A stretch of 64,000 nucleotides of DNA from Phorcus lineatus (lineage: Eukaryota; Mollusca; Gastropoda; Trochida; Trochidae), in the NCBI GenBank assembly GCA_921293015.1, contig OV121092.1:13708001-13772000 (forward strand). Direction: 5' to 3'. Positions 1 to 11,695 of the stretch are shown piece by piece. Position 1 is the stretch's first letter. Every line of letters begins with the position of its first letter. The notes under the pieces were generated by a model. The model was not told the origin of the DNA and did not search any database. It was given only the letters and a program-made list of their open reading frames with translations. Position numbers and translations under genes: made by a program.

Positions 1-118
1 CAAACCTGATTGCGTGTAGAACAGTGCTCTACTGCAGACAAAGTTGCCGAGCCCCTGGCGGGATACGAACCACGGACCTCTTGACCCGAAGCCGAACGCG
101 CTGACCACTGCGTTATCC
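1..118 (-). mobile_element. tRNA-derived SINE, head portion cut by window edge
   Basis: Read on the minus strand, this starts with a tRNA-like head (A-box-like 'taacgcagtgg', B-box-like 'gtggttcgtatcccgcc') and runs into the SINE body ('ctgcagtagagcactgttct'). The same order occurs at eight other places in the window. The rest of the body lies outside the window. Being followed by SINE body sequence, it is not a free tRNA gene. Confidence 0.85.
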
Positions 119-2552
119 CGCCCCCAAAACTTAAAACATATCTGTAAATTTAAAAACAGACAAAGACCGTCATATATCACAAGTTCACCGCATATTAACG
201 GTGCATTCAACCATACTGGACACTTTAGAAACTTTTGGCAAAACATCTATGATAGCAATCCATTGGTTAGAACGTACCAGGATTAAGATACATAGGCAGA
301 GTGTAATGCCAGTGAGTATATTGTTGTTTAGTTTACACATATATATCATTTCCGATTATCGTTGGTATTCGTGGTCTGCATTAATCAGGATCGTAATTTG
401 TGTAGCTCCTTACCCTCATACATACAGACTTAGCCTGTGGAGATCTGCTTTTCTTTGATAAGTCAAATATGTGTCTTGTCACTCAGGCTACAAATATTTT
501 TCTGATGTCCCGTGAGAGCTAAAGTTTGGGAGTGCAACAAAGCTAAATTGTAGTATAGATAAAAGTGCTGCCAAGGCTAAATTGCTTACTGAGGGTCATT
601 ACATAATAGATGTTCAGAATGAGAACGTGTTTAAAAACGAGCTATTACAATACTTGATACAATATTTTATTATTGTACTCAAGTTATTTTTGAGTTTCGC
701 ATTCATGTTCCCAATATATACGCAACAAATATCGGTCATCATAGAGACGAAAATACCGAATTGAGTTATTTCAATAATGTTCAGATTATTTACGTACTCA
801 ATTCTTTGTTCAATGCACGGGAGAGCAGCCGCTGAATGAAGTCAAATTTGAATAGTAACAGGGCAAGTGGGGCGAATCTCAATTTCAATGAAAACCAATA
901 ATTGAATGTGTTAGATATCAAAAGAGCGATCTAACGGGATCTACAAAAAATAGCGATTTAAGAACATTTAATGATAGTGGCACAAATATACGTATGCTTT
1001 GCGGAGGTAGTCATCGTTATTAATAAGTCAAAGAGCCCTAGGGAGCTGAATTCTGATGTAATTTGGGGTGATTTCCTGTTAAAAGTTTATATCGACACCG
1101 ATATCTACAGGAAGCTGATCATAGATGGGTGACAAGTGAAACCCAATATTAGAGTAGTGAGTGAATCAATAATTTCAACAACTTCATCACCTACACTGAC
1201 CAGCTACATTTCTGTATTTAGGTTTGAAGTTGTGTTATTTCAATTTATGTAAAGGATTTATATTTGTCAAAAAAGCGTACAATGTATAAGGATATACTTA
1301 AAATCATGTTTTCTCTACTGTGAAAAAAATATGCAGTATATAATATTTGGCATGTAAAAGTCGTCCATACGTATTTTTCAAATAAAGAACAATCACCTAT
1401 ATTCTGGTTTCCTTCTATGTTGAGTGACCCTTTCGAATGAGACTTGCTATGTTCACTCATTAATATAGTGGTTGGTCAAGTCCAGGAAACGCTACCCTTA
1501 CTTATCTGAGGCCTGTCAATCGTTGATCGATGAGCTCTCGCGTCCATATAGCTTCTTACCACAAAGACCGTCCTTTGGACCGTAGTTATGTGATGATGAC
1601 GCCATCTATATGACAATATCACGCTCTGTACTTACATGTATATTGGTTAATCTCGAGCGAAAGCGAGACACCAAAATATCAAAGTAGGAAGAAAAATGCA
1701 CAAATCTACTTTCAATCAAATGCTGGGCACCTTTCATCATAATAAGAAAGCATTTCTAGACATGAAATGGATGAAATATTCCTATTAACCATCATATATC
1801 ATATAACAATGATCAGTCCACTCGTATATACAAGGAATATATACCACAAATGTTTTAGGAACTTCCTACATAGACATTGAACCATACCAAAATTTCAAAG
1901 TAAGCATTTTTCCATATCCGCACACTTACAACGCACTTAATGATTAGAGTTAACACATGTTTATCCATCTGCTGTTACAATAGATCCATCCTTCAGATCT
2001 TACTGACTGTTTAATAAATATAGTTTCCATACGATACTAAACATCGCTATGTTCCATAGGTGGTTGTCTTGTAAATAATCATATCTGAAAATAAATTGAT
2101 TTTGAGAATGACATATTGTTGTTATGAGATTATAATCAAAATATTGGATATATGTTAATGAGATCGAAGATTAGTTCAGTATGAAAAATATAGCGTAATG
2201 ATATAAATATGAGAATAAGGATAATGTCATAATAAGAAAAATAATAATGGGATGAAGCATAATGTCAGTATAAGATAAACAAACATTTTACTGAAATGGA
2301 AAATAATGCCTAATTGTTAAAAAGTATGTAGTATGGGTCAAAGTGAATAAAACATAATATAATGATGAGCATAATCTAATCTATATAATCTAGCATAATG
2401 AGAACAAGGAATGACAAGTATAATTTTAAAAAGAAGTAAATTTTATTTATGACAAACATTTTGCAGATGTCTTTAACATTTTAATAAAAATTACCTAAAG
2501 AGGCACTACTTCCACAGAAATGTGCAAAAAATACCTCAATCATATTTCTTTA
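119..2552. other. No gene recognised; AT-rich unique DNA
   Basis: I see no recognisable protein motif, RNA gene or repeat family here. The open frames are short (85 codons or fewer), AT-driven and without family signatures. From about 2,150 to 2,420 the sequence is a low-complexity A-rich stretch with many 'ataatg' and 'aagcataatg' echoes. Confidence 0.6.
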
Positions 2553-2856
2553 CATCCTGCTACATTGACCCTGATATCCTGTAGGTCAAAAGCCTCGTAT
2601 CGCTAGCTATCTAACCAGACAATGAGACGACTCGCATCCAGCAACAGCGGCACAGTCCGGATGGAAAATCCCGTTAATTTCAAGTAGCTTCAAGCTCCTT
2701 TGATAACGACATTTCATTGGTTTAAATAATAACAGGTGAGCACAGCCACGAACATCAAGCCGCGCCAGCCGTATGAGGGATTTGGTTCGAAAGAGATCAG
2801 GGTATATGGAAGGAATGGATCAGCGGATTCAATTACGCTGATATAGCTGAATGATT
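2553..2856 (+). mobile_element. MITE family A (CATCCTGCTA ends), internally deleted at left TIR
   Basis: The interior matches the other family A copies almost word for word ('cctcgtatcgctagctatct', 'gacgactcgcatccagcaac', 'aacgacatttcattgg'). The right end keeps 'gaaagagatcagggtatatg' and the terminal inverted repeat through 'acgctgatatagctgaatg'. The left TIR lacks its outer middle part. It has no coding capacity. Family A is a non-autonomous element of 300-340 bp with TIRs of roughly 60-70 bp. Confidence 0.8.
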
Positions 2857-3494
2857 GCTTTAATGGTGACTCGTTTTGTCTTCTACCGGATGAGCCTTTA
2901 TCTGTCAGATGTTTCTCTCTTAACATAAACATCTTAGTATATAAGGCAAATTGATTACACAATTAAATATATATAAAATATGTTTTAGAAAATGCTTTCC
3001 GATACGGACTTACTTACCCTGGGGAATTTTGTTGTTTGGAACTGTAATAAAACATTTAAGAATTATGATATCATCCTTTAAAATGGTTTTTATGAGGATA
3101 CATGTAAAAGCACAAAACCTTTTCGTCTATTTGTATAGTGTTTACGTTATATGTCAATTTATTCAGATAATTTTTAATCGAATGACTAATAAAGAATAAC
3201 TGAATTGTTACAAAATTAATTGTGGTCTTCATCCATGTAGAAGTTTTAATTTTGACAGTTTCCATTGTGAAATAACAATGCATTAATGTGCATTTTTTGT
3301 GGTGTTTAGTTTTCTGGATTGTATTGCTTTAGCTTTCGGTTTTGGATCTATATATGCACATAGTTAACGACAGCTCGCGACTCAATATATCCATTTTCTG
3401 ATTGAAACGGACCCAACTTGATTGAAATGGCCGGTCACTACATGAAGCGAATGAATTATAAGTTGCAGAACATGTTGCACGCGTTGTTCCATGG
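2857..3494. other. No gene recognised
   Basis: AT-rich DNA with short open frames on both strands and no recognisable domain or repeat. Confidence 0.55.
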
Positions 3495-4108
3495 TTAGTT
3501 TTTCCCCTAGTCATATTTAGCAGGGCGCAACGCCCTGCCCTTTTGAGTATGCGCCCTGTCCTTTTTCTGTCCCGCCCTGCCCTTTTTGTTGCTAGCCCAA
3601 ATCTTTGTGCCCCATTAATTGCAAAATAACGTGTACAATGAAATTATTTACAATCTCGCAATTTTATGTTACATAAGATACTTGCTATGATATTAGGAAC
3701 TACAAGCAAGAGAAAGAAGAGAATGATTAAACTAATGATCCATCCTTTGTTTCACTGGGACACAGCTGCTTACCACATGTTTAGCTAGATACAGGAACAA
3801 TAGGGAGATTATTGGTGGACACAGCCGAATGATCTCATTTGGTGTAATGAGTGAAAAGTATGCGCACATGTTTGAAATCCGTAGCTCATGAGAAATTGGT
3901 TAATTTAAACGTAATGTTTTTTTCTGAATTTATTCATAAGATTCAGAAGTTATCAAATATATTTTAGACTACTATAATGACACAAGTGTAAGGAAAACTT
4001 TTTCATTTACCTTCAAATAAATTTGTATTTAAGTGCCCTTTTGAAAGGAGTTGTGCCCTTTTTAAAATCAATATGCCCTGCCTTTTTTCCAACCTAGGGG
4101 AAACACTT
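3495..4108. mobile_element. hAT-type MITE (TIR tag-TTTCCCCTAG)
   Basis: The left end reads 'tagtttttcccctag' and the right end, reverse-complemented, reads 'taagtgtttcccctag', which resembles hAT TIRs of the CAGTGTTTCCC type. 'gccctgccctttt'-like words lie just inside both ends ('cagggcgcaacgccctgccc' on the left, 'atatgccctgcctttttt' on the right). 'ATGGT' flanks both sides, but a clear 8-bp target duplication was not resolved. It is about 614 bp with no coding capacity. Confidence 0.65.
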
Positions 4109-4192
4109 ATGGTGGTCCATGCTTTCCAATCTAGGATCACTACTTATCAATCTCCCCTCGCTTAAGTTGGAAGAACGAAAGCGCAAACAAAA

Positions 4193-4670
4193 AAGAGCCG
4201 CTCCGTGATTTTCATAACATATTGTTTACCTTTGATACGAACCTAAATGCCTTATGTGGTGATATAAAATCAAAACATGTCAATTTTTCATGTCCAAAAG
4301 ACATATATGTATGACAAATTTTTGTTTTCCATTAAAATTTTAAAAAAGCCTTATAAATGCACAGAGGTGTAGATATCACGTCCAATATACAGGGATACTA
4401 GTTAAACAACCTAACAAACACTATCAACTCCTAACTGCCCTCCTGGCTCTTTTAGATAAGTCTCCAAAATTACGTTTGACTATTTGACGCGCGCCACTGT
4501 CCGGTTTTCGATCATAAATGCCACGTTCTACCTCCATATTGTCACTGTAAAGAAGCAACAAGCTTTAAAATGCGTCTTTTGGTAACAGTCGATACCTTGC
4601 GATCAAATGACACCATTGATTAAGTTTGGCATATATGACTCCAACATATTTACGGAGTGGTTCTTTAAGA
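4193..4670 (+). mobile_element. MITE family C, about 478 bp, copy 1
   Basis: Nearly collinear along its full length with 43682-44150. Shared words include 'ctccgtgattttcataac', 'acctttgatacgaacctaaa', 'tttgacgcgcgccactgtcc' and 'gcgatcaaatgacaccattg'. The ends form an imperfect TIR (agagccGCTCCGTGA against aaccACTCCGTAA when reversed). There is no long open frame. It lies just outside the inverted duplication boundary near 4,736. Confidence 0.75.
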
Positions 4671-4814
4671 CATAACTTTGTAAATGTTTTCTGAATCAAT
4701 ACATTTTTATACCAAATAATCATCCTGTGCTAACATCGAAGTGGAGGCAGTTTTCTTTATTGGTCTACATCTTAGGAGAAAAGATTTACGTGGAGATGAT
4801 AACATCAAATGCAG

Positions 4815-5018
4815 TTAGGGGATGTCAGGAAGGTCACTTCTTTCATAGCATGTTTTATCATCAGCGTTGCCATTAAATCTATATCGGTATAAAATATATA
4901 TGATATTGAAAACTTTATGAATGTTTGATGATGAATGCGTCTGAACAATGATTGATGGGTTATGAATGGAGATGTTATGATTTTCTGTCGTGTAACAAGA
5001 CTGATAAAAATTCTTCAT
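4815..5018 (-). pseudogene. C-terminal exon-like block, copy 1 (ends CYERSDLPDIP-stop)
   Basis: This minus-strand frame of 67 codons ends in CYERSDLPDIP and a stop. The inverted partner at 24110-24260 (+) can be read in the matching frame and ends in RYETVTPDIP and a stop. Upstream both share VQ(T/A)H and HK(V/F)(F/V)N(I/L). DNA similarity continues past the stop ('cccctaactgca', 'gatgttatc.tctcc'), as in a 3' UTR. I do not recognise the protein family. The start methionine at 5018 is not supported by the partner copy, so the block is more likely the end of a spliced gene or its relic than a small gene. Confidence 0.4.
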
Positions 5019-5721
5019 AATGTGTGTCTATCATCTTTTTTCTACTTTACTACAGTCCAGAATGTCATTTTTTTCAAAAAGTTAGTCGTGACATGAATTA
5101 TCTAGAGATACATGTTAACGATTATTGAAATATTAATTTATATTTCCGTAATTTTACCCTGTGTAAAATCCTATTGTGTTCAGAGGACAACTTAATGAGT
5201 AGATCCTTTAAGCGTTAACCATAAATAGCCTTTGTACCTACAAAAACTTAAATCATCAATGAATATCTATCTACTTTCCTTACGAAAACATGAACACCTT
5301 GGTATAGGTTGAGTTTTACGTTTTATGCCAGTCAAGAGGTTTTCCGTTTGCTAAATATTTTGGGCTCAAGATGGAAAAGAACTTCAACACTCGAAAGTGT
5401 AGCACACAGCTTTTACAAAATCCGTCTAAATTTGTATTGAATGAATCTAACTCGCCTGGGCAATACATGCAGATATATAGATTCGTCTTGTAAAAACAAT
5501 GACATTTTAAGATTATAATTTTTATTAATGCACGGGTAACAATAATCTGATGTTTTCAACGATTTTTTTTCCCATGACGGATAAAGCACTTAGAATTTCT
5601 GCCCAAGTTATTTCATCCGATACGAAATAGACGTTCTGTGATAAAAGGGTATATAATGCAGTAATCAGACAACATTATACTTTGAAACCTTTGCTCTTAA
5701 GCCCTCGGGAGGTTGTATGTC

Positions 5722-5943
5722 ATAACCGCCATAACTTTATATCGACATGAATCTGAATTCTTCAATTCGATGTAGCCTCATTCTCCTAATACGACCACTT
5801 TAACAACCTTCAGGCGAATACCGGATGACGTGTCTGGATATGCTTTTTGAGGTTGTTCGATTTGGTAACCATGCCTCAATCTTCTGATTAAAGCTAATGT
5901 TACTATTCATTGCTACAGTGGGATATATGTATTCTTTTAACAG
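5722..5943 (-). pseudogene. Exon-like block X, copy 1, with a homeodomain-like helix motif
   Basis: The minus strand has an acceptor-like 'ttatctcag' followed by an open frame beginning SKNMFLSLVLL. It continues through YPTVAMNSNISFNQ to KIEAWLPNR and stops about 20 codons later. The same frame appears at 22861 (+; SKKVFLSLVYF, then IPTVAM and SFNQKIKA) and, decayed, at 27140 (+). The K-I-x-x-W-x-x-N-R pattern and an upstream F...Y spacing recall the C-terminal half of a homeodomain, but the RR and basic tail are missing. After the stop a second frame is shared between copies (VVKV..., ELKN), suggesting a frameshifted longer exon. Family unknown. Confidence 0.35.
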
Positions 5944-6138
5944 TACCAGAGATAGAAACATATTCTTAGACTGAGATAACTAATGAATTCAACAACATGA
6001 AAGAGACATGAGACAAAAGATTACACAAACAAATGTTTATCATCCAAAACTCTGTTCCACAGGAGATATCGCTTGTGAAAGATCAAGCGATAACTCCTAG
6101 GAGATATCTTTTTGGCAGTAGATTTTGAACAATGCCCC

Positions 6139-6240
6139 TCTGACGTCAAGTATATGACATCACAGTTGTTTTACATCATCAAGTAATGACATCACAATGC
6201 TATGACGTCATAAACACTACGACGTCACTATGACATCACC
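6139..6240 (+). repeat. About 16-bp tandem array of TGACRTCA (CRE-like) words
   Basis: TGACGTCA or TGACATCA occurs at 6141, 6155, 6187, 6203 and 6231, with CGACGTCA at 6220 and a degenerate TACATCA near 6172. Spacing is mostly 14-17 bp. TGACGTCA is the CREB/ATF binding consensus. Whether this is a regulatory cluster or simply a degenerate minisatellite cannot be decided from sequence alone. Confidence 0.6.
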
Positions 6241-6477
6241 GCACTTGGAGTCTTAGGGCAGCAGGGTGTTCAGTAATGTTCATTTGTCAATCAAATGTAA
6301 TGAAAAATTATTTTGGATGATAAATAGAATCTCACCCTCATGTCTTCTGATATCAAATATATCAACACTCGTTGACATCACCTGGGTGAGATTGAATGTA
6401 AAAGTGTCTTACTTAATCGCATGTGATCATAAGCAGTAGAGACAAGAATGAGTGCCTGTTAACAAAAACCAAAGCCC

Positions 6478-6767
6478 AACAACGAATGCATGAATAACAT
6501 ATTTGTTCACACACAGGCCTATGCAATGATGCAGTCGCAAAATGAGGCGTTTGTGTTCTGTAAAGGAGACTCACAATGCAGGGTGCATATTCGAATAATG
6601 TTAAGCTTTATAACTTAGGCGATTTGAATGAAACGGCGTCTCTGACTGCACAACTAACTTTGATTGCATCCAATCAGTGTTCTAAATGTCTAGATCAAGA
6701 AAAGTTCGTATTATGACAGAGGTTGTATAGGAAATTATGAATTATTATCTATGTTGGGAGAGAATTG
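6478..6767 (+). mobile_element. MITE family B, 5'-truncated copy
   Basis: The interior matches the full copies at 18206 (reverse) and 55419 ('gatgcagtcgcaaaatgagg', 'gttctgtaaaggagactc'), and the right TIR remains ('gacagaggttgtatagg', 'gttgggagagaattg'). The left TIR is missing. The first third can be read in the frame shared with the other copies: ECMNNIF, then MMQSQNEAFVFCKGDSQC. Confidence 0.75.
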
Positions 6768-7215
6768 TTTTATATGCATGTTATTAACATCATGTCTTCG
6801 TAAGCTAATTAAGATAATGCCACCTGAGCCATAGACTAAACGTTGTTCCAATAAGGGGCTGAACCAACTCACAATGAAAGCAGTTAATAAATATAAAAAC
6901 AAGAATCTCTTGTTGTGAATTGAGTGTTGGGTCAGTTATCTTAATTGCATCATCATCATTGCCTCAAGTATTCAACGTTTTTTCCTGTTCGTTTTAACAT
7001 TATAGAATTTGTATAACCGCATGCCATAGCTATAAGGAATATACAATACTGTTGATCGATCACTCAATTGTTGATGGTATGTGTTCGTTTCTAAATATAC
7101 ACCTGAGCTCAATTGCATCTTGTGGCCACGTCAGAAAAGAGCTATGTATCACGCCGCTGCTAATTGACAGTTGGAGAAGAAACTGACATCAATAAAGACA
7201 CTTATCATTTGTAAT

Positions 7216-7521
7216 TTCACCAGTTGAACAGCTGTGTTATTTAGTTAATAGCCAGTTTGTTACTCCTCTCTCTGCACTAATTTCAACGACGAAGAGATTT
7301 CATACCACCATAATATTTTACCCCATTCATTGTACTTTTTATGTACCATATTTTAATCTTTTATTGTAACACAATGTCAACTTGTGTCTCGTAGCCCGTT
7401 CGGCCGGATGGTGTTTTTTATTTATTTCTTATATTATGCAATATGATGTAAAACAACATGTGACACATAAATAAAATACATTTCTTCTTCTTCTTCTTCT
7501 TCTTCTTCTTCTTCTTCTTCT
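7216..7521 (+). mobile_element. Probable LINE-type 3' tail ending in (TTC)n
   Basis: This segment interrupts otherwise continuous homology between 6780-7690 and 21930-21270, so it is an insertion. It ends 'acataaataaaatacat' followed by about 13 TTC units (7483-7521). A 3' UTR-like segment with a simple-repeat tail suggests a 5'-truncated non-LTR retrotransposon. No reverse transcriptase motif is present, so the family is not assigned. Confidence 0.45.
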
Positions 7522-8145
7522 GTAATTAAGACGGCTCAGGTGTTAGAAAGCTGTAACAAAAATTGCACAAACAATTAATTGCATTGACACCACTTGTTTG
7601 TTTCTAGTAAAACAAGACATTCCATGTTGAGAGGTTATTTAATTTTCAGATATAACGTCCCTGTAGATTTTTTTAAAACCTTAAATGTCATGAGGTTGAT
7701 ACCTGCTTGTATGTCTTCTGTTGCATTACACCAGAATACCTTCTTACTATTTACTTACAAATCAATTAGTGAATTTAATTCAAATGTTATTCGAACATAT
7801 TTATTTATTCATTCTTGATCATTTCCTCTACGACTGTGGATGATCGGGTCGATAAATGAGATGTCTGACCCACTGAAGGAAATAAATTTAGCATAAACTA
7901 ATGTTAATAGCAAAAATATTTAGAAATAAAAATTTCAAAATCGTGCTACTGCCCAATTGCATACGAAGACTGTCAGCACAGGTGGTCGATGTAAATTTGA
8001 GAATAAATTTTTAAGCTGGCAAGGTAATAACATGAAAAATTCATTTAATAAATTATTTCTCTAGTTTGAACATATGATATTGATCAAACTGAACTTAATT
8101 TAAAATCACACATAGGTACATGTGTATCACAACCATTGGTGACTG

Positions 8146-8184
8146 TTTTATATCCACTCCCATGAACTTATTGACTTCCCCTCG
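8146..8184 (-). mobile_element. Mariner-type TIR fragment
   Basis: Reverse-complemented this reads 'tcgaggggaagtcaataagt' followed by 'tcatgggagtggatataa'. It matches the mariner derivative end at 57613 ('acgagggg...gtcaataagt', 'tcataggagtggatataa'). No transposase sequence remains next to it. Confidence 0.6.
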
Positions 8185-8272
8185 AACATACATGTGTTTC
8201 CTAGCTTCATGTCCGTCACATCGTTGTGGGATGTATGTTCTCCAATCTATTGAGAGCTTTATCTGAGATATC

Positions 8273-8668
8273 TTGTGCCAAGAACTTTTCATGCATGACT
8301 TAACTATGTATAGAAGCGAGATAAAATTACGTTTGAACCTACGGAACATGTCAATTCAGTATTTTAAGTTCATAGAACAATACAACAAGATTTATTTAAT
8401 AAAAAAAGGATTAAATTTAGATATTGAAAACTTAAATGACGTTCACTGGGTTGGTTGTAGATACAAAGTCTTATTCATGTTTACAACAGCGAATCGAGAT
8501 AAAAAGATGTTCATAGATTCTGTAGGACACATATTCACATGTTGGTTAATCGAGCGAAAGAAACACTTTTGCAGAAGAAACACAAGTGTTTTTGGATCAA
8601 CACATATGTTTTGTAACAATATTGTAAAGCAAAGAATAACTCTCCCCCTATTATTTCAGCAAGGATAA
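8273..8668 (+). other. Unidentified open frame of 131 codons
   Basis: Among the longer non-repetitive open frames in the window. The predicted product is Lys/Asn/Phe-rich, with a mid-region HWVGCRYKVLFMFTT and a cysteine-containing tail (CWLIERKKHFCRR). I recognise no domain, signal peptide or family motif, and no paralogous copy is visible here. In AT-rich eukaryotic DNA a frame this long can arise by chance, and no splice or polyadenylation context makes it convincing. Confidence 0.15.
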
Positions 8669-11457
8669 TATGTTACAACAGTAGGGCACAAAGTATGCAA
8701 AGCATAGACAAATCCATTTTGGTCTAACATCCTAAACTTCTCTCAATATTTCAGCTAGGATGGAATCAGTTCAGTTGTAAATCAGTTTATATGCAGTCAC
8801 ATAGGCATTCATCAATGTAAAAAAACCGTTATATTTCAGGGAGGAAAGTGTCATTTACAATAAATGTTTGCAAAAAAATTCTGAAATTGCTTCCTCGTAA
8901 TCCATCATATCACAACTTTTCCATGCTTATATTGACTGAGTGAGGAAATTGATATTATTGTCGATAATGTCGCTACGAATTTGGAACAATGGTTAATAAC
9001 TCTTTTGAAATAACTATAGATGCTGGGGGCTTAATGTTCATCTGATATTCAAAAAAATATTTGCACTTTTTAAACAAGTATATTATCTTAATACCAAAAT
9101 TTAATTTTTTTAATTTGTTTTTTTTTCAAAGGCAATCTTTGTCATTTGTTTTGTTAGTCTGTGCACCCTTTGAATGCAAAAGATCCAATAATATTCTTTC
9201 AGAATAATTAATATCCATTTATGTTGTTAATAAAAGACACACTAAAGTGTTAATACCTACTGATTTTTTACTTTCTCGTCTTTTGCTCACCTTATTACAG
9301 AACGTGTCCTGATACGTCAGATGATTTTCTTAGGTTATGCACTTATTAAAAGGTTATTATAATCTCGAGAGAGAGATAACTTGCAGTCAGCATTATGGAT
9401 TATCTCAGCACTTGCTTCTTTATGATTTCACCGTTTTTTTGTATGCATGCTATGTGGAAATAAACTTTTTATCTGTTTTTGTTTAAGTTGTTTTTTGTTT
9501 GTCTTTCAATATAAATTGTTATAAGTATATTTCCTGAAAATAAAGTCATACACGGTGTAATAGAAAACTTAGTTTATATATTTAGAAAGATTAAAAATAT
9601 CATTTCAGGAACGTGCTTTTTAAAAAAAGTGTTCCTGTTTTTATTTTTATTTTATTTCAAACTTTTTAGTCGTTTAGAATTTCAAGTTTCAAATAACTGT
9701 CAAATATGCTGCTACCTTTGGTACCGCTGCCATTTTCTACCAATCCATAAAGAAACGAATGTCATTTCATGAAGATAGTGCCAGGTAAGAGAACATTCAG
9801 CATGCCATATTAAGCGTTTGACATTGACATGTTCACATCAAGTATTGCAAAAGCAACTATTTCTTTATTTATACCTATGTTCTCCAAAAAATATTCAGAC
9901 AAGAATTTCCCTGATATGTTTATAGTTCTTCTGAAAAAGCATTACTAAAAATGAAAAGAATTGATGGCCTAACGACATTTTCAAGGTATTGCTTAAAACA
10001 AGAGGAGACGTTTTGGGCAATCATTTGTATTAATAAACTAAATACTGACCCTCTTTCTCGTTTCTCTAACTTCAGTAATTGGCCTAAATCAATATGGAAG
10101 ATAACACCCTCTTCAAAACAGATATTAGTGTCACACTACGGCATTTAAGCCTATGATCTTTTACAGGGGTTTATTCAAAGATTTATTTTAGAATGATAAA
10201 TAAGATATTACAAAAAAGTTGTTGGTTGTCAAATCTTTGTTTGACATGAAGCATATATAAATAGAGAACACGTTCCATGGAATTACGTCTCAGATAATAT
10301 CCAATATCACGTCGCAATTCTGCAATAAAGATTTTGTAAATCCAAAGAACCTGTTCTTTATTCATCTCATCAACTTTTAAATGCCTCTCAAATGAGACAT
10401 TCACTTTATCCATCGAATATAATTTATTTACATCAGTAGAGTAAATGAAAACGCAGGTCTTCTAATACTTTTATCAAGGTGTCACATGAGAAGCTGTCAA
10501 CCTTAAACACACAATCAATATTCACTATATACAAAGGATAAATAACTATAAAGAAATAAACAAAGTTGCAACAGAGAGTGAGAATGATTGCATTCATTTG
10601 AAAACACCAGACCTTAAGATCAAGAACAATTCTAGCGAAGTACAGTTCTTTCATTTCCAGTACAAATTTGTAGAGGGCAACTGGAAAGTATTTTTTATTT
10701 AAACCTTTCAAATATTACTGATTATAGATTTCTAGATGAACTGGTATTAAGGTGTAAATCAATATCTGTGCTTAGATAAAATTGTCTAATCAAGCTCCTC
10801 TATTCAAAATTCAAAATCCCCTTTACATTCGAATATTCACAGATTCCAAAGATTAAGTATTTCAGTGCTATTTAGTGCTACTGTTTTACACGATTATCAT
10901 TCATGGAAATGATTCTAAGATAGATTAAATATGCAATAAGACGAAACTGACAGTATTATCGAGAATTATTGATAGATATGTAACATGCTATTTTGTGTAA
11001 AAAGATTACCTGATTTAACCATTGCATTAAAATTTTCTTATTTTCAACAATATCCATATTGGTGATATTTAAGTGTTCTTATAAATTTGCAAGTATTCTA
11101 AAGCTTCGTTTGTCAACTTCATTAAAAAGAAGATTTGACGAAAAATTAAGTTTCATTAATCAGCTTTAAACGACGTCAAATTAAAAGTTCTGAAATTATT
11201 CATCAATGAAGGATAATCGTTCGGAGCCAATGTTTCTTAAGTCAAGATGTTACCACGGACATTTCATTAACTTCTGGAATCTCTCAGAGTCTACCATCGA
11301 AATCGTTTTAAGCACTTAGAAAGCACGTACGTTATGTAATAGATTTATTCAGATGCCGTCTTAACTTAAGCCCATTACTTTATCACCGGCAGAACCATTA
11401 TGGCACATGAGAATTCTATATGATCAGACAATCTCATAGATGTAAGGTGATCCTTGG

Positions 11458-11665
11458 TTAAGTGACCACACACGTATGTAAGATTAAAAAACCACTTGCA
11501 GAAAAGTCCAAGAAATTATACAAATGGAACGTTTCAGTGACATTTCCCAGACACCACAATCCAAGCTTAGGGAGATTTGCAGACACATTGATTCCTCCAT
11601 TATTAACCCACCTACACATACAAGTAGGATCTTCCAGACCTTCTCTGACATTAAACAAAATTGAA
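11458..11665 (-). pseudogene. Exon-like block E, copy 1 (GGINVSANLPKL...LWCLGN)
   Basis: This minus-strand frame reads NVREGLEDPTCMCRW, then VNNGGINVSANLPKLGLWCLGN and FHLYNFL. The inverted partner at 18925-19075 (+) gives NVRERLGDSTCV and, after a 2-bp indel, WVHYGGINVSPNLLKLRLWCLGN and FHLYDFL. The frame is thus recognisable in both copies, although the partner carries a frameshift and a stop. The cysteines and NxS site suggest an extracellular product, but I do not recognise the family. It is the most upstream exon-like block seen in this arm. Confidence 0.35.
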
Positions 11666-11695
11666 AGCGAAAAAGATATGTCCAGAATTCAGCTC

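Larger units (their letters stand above)
7690..11457. other. No gene recognised apart from small items listed separately
   Basis: AT-rich DNA inside the inverted-duplication arm. Two minus-strand frames at 10183-10413 and 10433-10711 (76 and 92 codons) are hydrophobic, AT-driven and show no family motif. A mariner TIR fragment (8146-8184) and a 131-codon frame (8273-8668) are listed separately. Confidence 0.5.
4736..11695 (-). repeat. Left arm of a large inverted segmental duplication
   Basis: Five separated blocks match 18905-24350 in reverse order and reverse orientation. 4736-5018 pairs with 24110-24350. 5700-5950 pairs with 22855-23075. 6780-7215 pairs with 21430-21930. 7530-7690 pairs with 21270-21430. 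11480-11660 pairs with 18920-19095. Coordinate sums drift only from about 28.7 to 30.6 kb, as expected of one event followed by indels and insertions. A LINE-like tail, half a family B MITE and CRE-like repeats occur only in this arm. Between blocks the similarity is too decayed to see by eye. Confidence 0.7.

Noticed and set aside
2714..2962. 82-codon minus-strand frame
   Set aside because: Lies mostly inside MITE family A.
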